The position numbers and the translations under genes were made by a program. A DNA stretch of 64,000 nucleotides, from positions 150,642 to 214,641 of the forward strand of contig CALSRM010000004.1 in assembly GCA_943788755.1 (NCBI GenBank), in the 5' to 3' direction. Numbering within the stretch: position 1 is the stretch's first letter; each line of letters begins with the position of its first letter. The DNA is from an uncultured Flavobacteriales bacterium. Lineage in GTDB: Bacteria > Bacteroidota > Bacteroidia > Flavobacteriales_D > Parvicellaceae. Shown in pieces: positions 60,101 through 64,000 of the stretch. The notes beneath the pieces were generated by a model. The model was not told the origin of the DNA. It was given only the letters and a program-made list of their open reading frames with translations, and made no database searches.

Positions 60101-62800
60101 TACATAAGGATTTGTTGATTCATTAGTTACAAGTGTAGTAGTTGTTCCATCTGTATATTGAAAATCCCATGGCCCAGCTCCTGTTAATTCAATGCTAATA
60201 TTTGGACGTAGATCCCCGTCACAAATAGTATTAACTCCTACAATACTTAATGTTGCGGTTGGCAAAGCATTTGTCAAAACATTGACTGATCCTCCTAAAG
60301 AAGTTGCTGCACAAGTAGTAGCATCCGTTAAAGAAACCATACTATAAGCACCATCATCACCAGATGTAATAAAATACGGACTTGTTGCTTGGCCTGTAAC
60401 AGTTGTGGTGGTGGTCCCATCTGTATATTCAAAATCCCATGGCCCTGTCCCTTCTAATTCTATTTCTACTTGAGGAAATGTTTCTCCTGAACAATACGGA
60501 CCACCACCTGACACCGTAGCTGTTGGCAATGGATTTGTAGTAATTGTAGCTACGCCACTAGCAATTCCTGTACAATTTACATCTGAGACGTTAGTTACAG
60601 TATAGGTACCATCAGCCCCATCAGTTATAATATACGGATTAGCGTTTGTTGAAACAGTGACAGAAGAAGTACCATCAAAATATGTAATATTCCAAGGCCC
60701 TGTTCCTATTAGATCAATAGTAACATCCGGAATTATTGGATTACCAGCACAAATGGCTCCACCACCACTTATCGTAGCGGTAGGCAATGGATTAGTAATA
60801 ATATTAGCAGAACCATTACTACTACCAGTGCAATTCGCATCAGAAACTGCTGTAACAACATAAGTTCCATCAATTCCATTTTCGATAGTATAAGGGCTTG
60901 TTAGTGCAGTAACCGAAGTTGAACTTGTTCCGTCATTATATGTGAAGTCCCATGGTCCTGTTCCTGTAAATGTAATTGTAACATCTGGAATTGCTTCAAT
61001 TGTTTCACAATAAGTACCTCCAGCACTTACAGCTGCTATCGGTAAAGAATTAACAGTAAAATTAACACCTATACTGACTGGTGGACAAGTCCCTTGTGTC
61101 ACTTCTATATTAATAATATCTCCATCATTAATAGTAACACCTGTAGGACCAGTTGCCCATGTATAAGTAGTTGCTCCAGCAAAAACTGCGTCATTAAAAT
61201 CATTTAAATCTATTCCTGTTACTTCACCACTACCAACTGCATCTTCGCAAAAATCTGGCATAGGATCATTAAGTGAAATATTATTTCCTACTGCATAAGT
61301 AATACTATTTTGAACTGTACATCCATTACTTGTTACTTCAAAATAAAAGGTTTCCCCATCACTTACAGTAACGTCTGTTGGTTGCGGAGCAGAAGGTGTT
61401 ACATAACTATTATCTGTAAACCAAATGAATGTTCCAGAACCATGCAACCCTGCTTCCAATCCTGTTACATCAATATTTAAAGCTTGCCCGGATCCAGAAA
61501 CGTTCTCACATTCAGATGGTGTTATAGAATTAACTACTGGCAGTGCATTTACCGTTACCGTAATTGAACCATTTGCTGCACAACCTGCGTTTGTTGCCTC
61601 AACATAATATGTTCCTGCACTAACTATTGTTGCATCTGGAACAAGTATCGTCATTGCAACATCTGAATAATAAAGCATCGTGCCAACATCTGTACTTGAA
61701 ACAGCATTAGCCGTAATATCAACTGTTAATGGCGAACAAACTGGTGATGGGTTATTAAGAATTATTGTTGGTGTGGTATTTACAACCACATCCATTGTTG
61801 CTGTTGTAAAACAGCCAGAACCGGGTGTAAAGGTATATGTTATTGTCCCATTCGCTGCTGTAGATATAGCAGCATCCCATGTCCCTGTTGCTCCATTTGT
61901 AGATGTTGTAGGCAGTGTACCTGCTACATCTCCAACACAATAAGGCCCTAATTGAGCAAATGTTGGGGTTACGTTTGGATCAACTGTAACATCCATTGTT
62001 GCGGTTGTAAAACAGCCAGAACCGGGTGTAAAGGTATATGTTATTGTCCCATTCGCTGCTGTAGATATGGCAGCATCCCATGTCCCTGTTGCTCCATTTG
62101 TAGATGTTGTAGGTAGTGTACCTGCTACATCTCCAACACAATAAGGCCCTAATTGAGCAAATGTTGGGGTTACGTTTGGATCAACTGTAACATCCATTGT
62201 TGCTGTTGTAAAACAGCCAGAACCGGGTGTAAAGGTATATGTTATTGTCCCATTCGCTGCTGTAGATATGGCAGCATCCCATGTCCCTGTTGCTCCATTT
62301 GTAGATGTTGTAGGTAGTGTACCTGCTACATCTCCAACACAATAAGGCCCTAATTGAGCAAATGTTGGGGTTACGTTTGGATCAACTGTAACATCCATTG
62401 TTGCTGTTGTAAAACAGCCAGAACCGGGTGTAAATGTATATGTTATTGTCCCATTCGCTGCTGTAGATATGGCAGCATCCCATGTCCCTGTTGCTCCATT
62501 TGTAGATGTTGTAGGTAGTGTACCTGCTACATCTCCAACACAATAAGGCCCTAATTGAGCAAATGTTGGGGTTACGTTTGGATCAACTGTAACATCCATT
62601 GTTGCTGTTGTAAAACAGCCAGAACCGGGTGTAAAGGTATATGTTATTGTCCCATTCGCTGCTGTAGATATGGCAGCATCCCATGTCCCTGTTGCTCCAT
62701 TTGTAGATGTTGTAGGTAGTGTACCTGCTACATCTCCAACACAATAAGGCCCTAATTGAGCAAATGTTGGGGTTACGTTTGGATCAACTGTAACATCCAT
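57170..62800 (-). CDS. Giant secreted Ig-repeat protein, C-terminal portion, T9SS type B sorting domain
   Basis: A 1876-residue frame carrying the C-terminal part of a very large surface protein. It holds five complete 67-residue repeats (first about 335 residues), then many different Ig-like modules with the WYSDAGL-, TVTVNALP- and TGPWDFTYNDGT-type patterns, a PKD domain near 1700-1785 (YAWNLGDGTTSTDFDP), and a final sorting domain (FTPNGDGSNDVFNLSGTNIT, MNRWGQVVYQF) of about 90 residues. The ATG at 62798-62800 is internal to the repeats and not a real start: the true frame continues upstream but is broken by one extra base at 62831. Exported by T9SS, probably a surface adhesin. Confidence 0.85.
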   Translation of the reverse strand: MDVTVDPNVTPTFAQLGPYCVGDVAGTLPTTSTNGATGTWDAAISTAANGTITYTFTPGSGCFTTATMDVTVDPNVTPTFAQLGPYCVGDVAGTLPTTSTNGATGTWDAAISTAANGTITYTFTPGSGCFTTATMDVTVDPNVTPTFAQLGPYCVGDVAGTLPTTSTNGATGTWDAAISTAANGTITYTFTPGSGCFTTATMDVTVDPNVTPTFAQLGPYCVGDVAGTLPTTSTNGATGTWDAAISTAANGTITYTFTPGSGCFTTATMDVTVDPNVTPTFAQLGPYCVGDVAGTLPTTSTNGATGTWDAAISTAANGTITYTFTPGSGCFTTATMDVVVNTTPTIILNNPSPVCSPLTVDITANAVSSTDVGTMLYYSDVAMTILVPDATIVSAGTYYVEATNAGCAANGSITVTVNALPVVNSITPSECENVSGSGQALNIDVTGLEAGLHGSGTFIWFTDNSYVTPSAPQPTDVTVSDGETFYFEVTSNGCTVQNSITYAVGNNISLNDPMPDFCEDAVGSGEVTGIDLNDFNDAVFAGATTYTWATGPTGVTINDGDIINIEVTQGTCPPVSIGVNFTVNSLPIAAVSAGGTYCETIEAIPDVTITFTGTGPWDFTYNDGTSSTSVTALTSPYTIENGIDGTYVVTAVSDANCTGSSNGSANIITNPLPTATISGGGAICAGNPIIPDVTIDLIGTGPWNITYFDGTSSVTVSTNANPYIITDGADGTYTVTNVSDVNCTGIASGVATITTNPLPTATVSGGGPYCSGETFPQVEIELEGTGPWDFEYTDGTTTTTVTGQATSPYFITSGDDGAYSMVSLTDATTCAATSLGGSVNVLTNALPTATLSIVGVNTICDGDLRPNISIELTGAGPWDFQYTDGTTTTLVTNESTNPYVLTEAADGTYSIVSVSDANACAGTFSGDETILSNPIPAAPNAGTDAIYCYDAANPPIDLFAVGTDLNWYSDAGLNTNIGTTSALTPDNTTGTTTSYYVTQTVNNCTSVATEVIVTINDVPTITNIAFADVSDCILFDGSITITAAGGTGAYTYSIDNGAIFSGNNNFTGLGVNTYQIIVDDGNCTVSATQAIAPPVPTAEPTPVSDIDFVYCLGDVYTAMEVNAGVDLSWYSDAGLTTEVGTQSTFTPETPTVLGVPVSYYVTETINGCQSTPFIFTITVNETPLPPVVTGGNTWCDGETPDGLLATAGGASSGTFMWYSDALLTTSVVNGPVLSAGNAVGVASHIFYVVDSLGNCGSTVAMGSIIISATPVFTVAATSPTTCSGTEGSLLISGLVDGNTYTVSYTENGTNVPGVSWVADVNGEILISGLTAGTFTAVTVDLAGCLATDAGTFTLTDPPVPTFTILATSPTACAGTNGQLVLSGLDASMSYAISYLDDGTLVSVTLMSDGLGEITIGALDAGAYTDVSVTLSGCTTTLAGPYNLVDPNSPNFTIGATANPSGCGIADASITINGLNPSTTYNLTYNLNGVPVGPVSITADGSGDYVISGLQGGTYDVITIDLSGCIATNPGIFTLAPIYPTAPIAFADATYCEGDVIIPINGVPAFGGTITWYSDAGLATQVGAGLAYTVLATAPGTYTYYATETLSNCEGPSSMVTVIITAAPISPVISGDVNYCEGDVIADISVTPQGAGTINWYSDALLTDLIGTGSTYTPAATAGAITYYATETVLGCVSSASSAIVTVNPNPVASFAPTPDNGNVPLDVYFDNTSIGGNTYAWNLGDGTTSTDFDPSVTYTTSDDYTATLLVTDVNGCVDNTSSVIIVEGTSTLIIPNIFTPNGDGSNDVFNLSGTNITEIKGTIMNRWGQVVYQFNTLEAGWTGRTVSGLEAAEGTYFYLIDAVGADGKEYNYQGPFELIR

Positions 62801-64000
62801 TGTTGCTGTTGTAAAACAGCCTGAACCGGGCTGTAAATGTATATGTTATTGTCCCATTCGCTGCTGTAGATATGGCAGCATCCCATGTCCCTGTTGCTCC
62901 ATTTGTAGATGTTGTAGGTAGTGTACCTGCTACATCTCCAACACAATAAGGCCCTAATTGAGCAAATGTTGGGGTTACGTTTGGATCAACTGTAACATCC
63001 ATTGTTGCTGTTGTAAAACAGCCAGAACCGGGTGTAAATGTATATGTTATTGTCCCATTCGCTGCTGTAGATATGGCAGCATCCCATGTCCCTGTTGCTC
63101 CATTTGTAGATGTTGTAGGTAGTGTACCTGCTACATCTCCAACACAATAAGGCCCTAATTGAGCAAATGTTGGGGTTACGTTTGGATCAACTGTAACATC
63201 CATTGTTGCTGTTGTAAAACAGCCTGATGATGCAGTAAATGTATATGTTATTGTCCCATTTGCTGCTGTAGATATGGCAGCATCCCATGTCCCTGTTGCT
63301 CCATTTGTAGATGTTGTAGGTAGTGTACCTGCTACATCTCCAACACAATAAGGCCCTAATTGAGCAAATGTTGGGGTTACGTTTGGATCAACTGTAACAT
63401 CCATTGTTGCTGTTGTAAAACAGCCAGAACCGGGTGTAAAGGTATATGTTATTGTCCCATTCGCTGCTGTAGATATGGCAGCATCCCATGTCCCTGTTGC
63501 TCCATTTGTAGATGTTGTAGGTAGTGTACCTGCTACATCTCCAACACAATAAGGCCCTAATTGAGCAAATGTTGGGGTTACGTTTGGATCAACTGTAACA
63601 TCCATTGTTGCTGTTGTAAAACAGCCAGAACCGGGTGTAAAGGTATATGTTATTGTCCCATTCGCTGCTGTAGATATGGCAGCATCCCATGTCCCTGTTG
63701 CTCCATTTGTAGATGTTGTAGGTAGTGTACCTGCTACATCTCCAACACAATAAGGCCCTAATTGAGCAAATGTTGGGGTTACGTTTGGATCAACTGTAAC
63801 ATCCATTGTTGCTGTTGTAAAACAGCCAGAACCGGGTGTAAATGTATATGTTATTGTCCCATTCGCTGCTGTAGATATAGCAGCATCCCATGTCCCTGTT
63901 GCTCCATTTGTAGATGTTGTAGGTAGTGTACCTGCTACATCTCCAACACAATAAGGCCCTAATTGAGCAAATGTTGGGGTTACGTTTGGATCAACTGTAA
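61789..64000 (-). repeat. Eleven tandem 201-bp repeats coding a 67-residue Ig-like unit
   Basis: Unit boundaries recur at 61789, 61990, 62191, 62392, 62593, 62794, 62996, 63197, 63398, 63599 and 63800, each 201 bp except 62794-62995, which is 202 bp because of one extra base. The units differ at few positions; the clearest variant is at 63197-63397, where GSGCF-coding sequence is changed to give ASSGCF. The array reaches the window edge, so the true copy number is unknown. The encoded unit runs from MDVTVDPNVT to SGCFTTAT, with a conserved YC and a GCF cysteine that could pair. Confidence 0.95.
62784..64000 (-). CDS. Giant secreted Ig-repeat protein, upstream portion (partial, frameshifted)
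   Basis: This frame stays open from the window edge to 62784 and encodes the upstream repeat units of the same protein as 57170-62800. Its last 14 or so residues (ending FRLFYNSNNGCYS) are read out of frame after the extra base at 62831 in the unit at 62794-62995. An ATG at 63804-63806 is a repeat-internal Met and not the start. The gene's signal peptide and N-terminus lie outside the window. Confidence 0.85.
   Translation of the reverse strand, partial: TVDPNVTPTFAQLGPYCVGDVAGTLPTTSTNGATGTWDAAISTAANGTITYTFTPGSGCFTTATMDVTVDPNVTPTFAQLGPYCVGDVAGTLPTTSTNGATGTWDAAISTAANGTITYTFTPGSGCFTTATMDVTVDPNVTPTFAQLGPYCVGDVAGTLPTTSTNGATGTWDAAISTAANGTITYTFTPGSGCFTTATMDVTVDPNVTPTFAQLGPYCVGDVAGTLPTTSTNGATGTWDAAISTAANGTITYTFTASSGCFTTATMDVTVDPNVTPTFAQLGPYCVGDVAGTLPTTSTNGATGTWDAAISTAANGTITYTFTPGSGCFTTATMDVTVDPNVTPTFAQLGPYCVGDVAGTLPTTSTNGATGTWDAAISTAANGTITYTFTARFRLFYNSNNGCYS

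Noticed and set aside
61789..64000. Regularly spaced repeats reminiscent of a CRISPR array
   Set aside because: The 201-bp period is fully coding, the units are contiguous with no variable spacers, and the translation is a clear Ig-like domain.

Overview
This AT-rich window reads as a chromosomal segment of a Bacteroidota bacterium, most likely of the order Flavobacteriales. The evidence is the gldB-gldC gliding/type IX secretion (T9SS) gene pair, two giant secreted proteins ending in gliding-motility-associated (CHU_C-type, T9SS type B) C-terminal domains, PorV-like and OMP_b-brl-type outer membrane proteins, an S10-spc-alpha ribosomal cluster without tuf that is followed by carA and eno, and several upstream elements that fit the Bacteroidota -7 promoter motif TAnnTTTG.

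Layout. 1-644: 5' part of a 3-hydroxyacyl-CoA dehydrogenase gene (minus strand, running out of the window). 731-3417: a plus-strand operon of an RPE-like epimerase fused to CBS domains, a divergent DAHP-synthase-family enzyme, a KdsC-like HAD phosphatase and a tiny GIY-YIG-like protein. Its layout resembles that of KDO biosynthesis genes and may encode a 3-deoxy-ulosonate branch. 3419-11143: a minus-strand ilvE-ilvD-ilvB-ilvN-ilvC-ilvA operon for isoleucine/valine synthesis, preceded by an unannotated 18-codon leader peptide rich in Ile/Val codons and an intrinsic terminator, which is a textbook-style attenuator. 11396-20525: an orphan secreted 780-aa protein, a NamZ/DUF1343 exo-muramidase, a LolC/LolE-type permease with a large periplasmic insertion, an O-methyltransferase, a frameshifted M16 peptidase and a TPR-PD40 protein. 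20526-21105 is an apparently empty 580-bp gap. 21106-29530: ferredoxin reductase and ferredoxin, nadE, a beta-barrel protein, gldB-gldC, trmB and a PorV-like/HHH-barrel gene pair. 29701-36217: a 2024-aa secreted multidomain protein with a small secreted protein encoded just upstream. 36467-38923: eno and carA.

39050-56901 is the complete translation cluster on the minus strand, rpsL to rplQ, including rpmJ (38 codons). Transcription starts near a strong -7 motif upstream of rpsL and stops at a hairpin after rplQ. fusA is broken by one extra base. 57170-64000 is the 3' part of a second giant T9SS-exported protein. Its upstream portion is an array of eleven near-identical 201-bp (67-residue) Ig-like repeats that reaches the window edge and is also broken by one extra base.

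Three independent single-base insertions (M16 peptidase, fusA, repeat protein) most likely reflect assembly or sequencing errors, since fusA is essential; raw reads would settle this. The most interesting biology is the ilv attenuator, the KDO-like operon with altered active-site motifs, the Ig-like insertion in the permease, the secreted helix-hairpin-helix/barrel protein paired with a PorV-like protein, and the homogenised 201-bp adhesin repeats.
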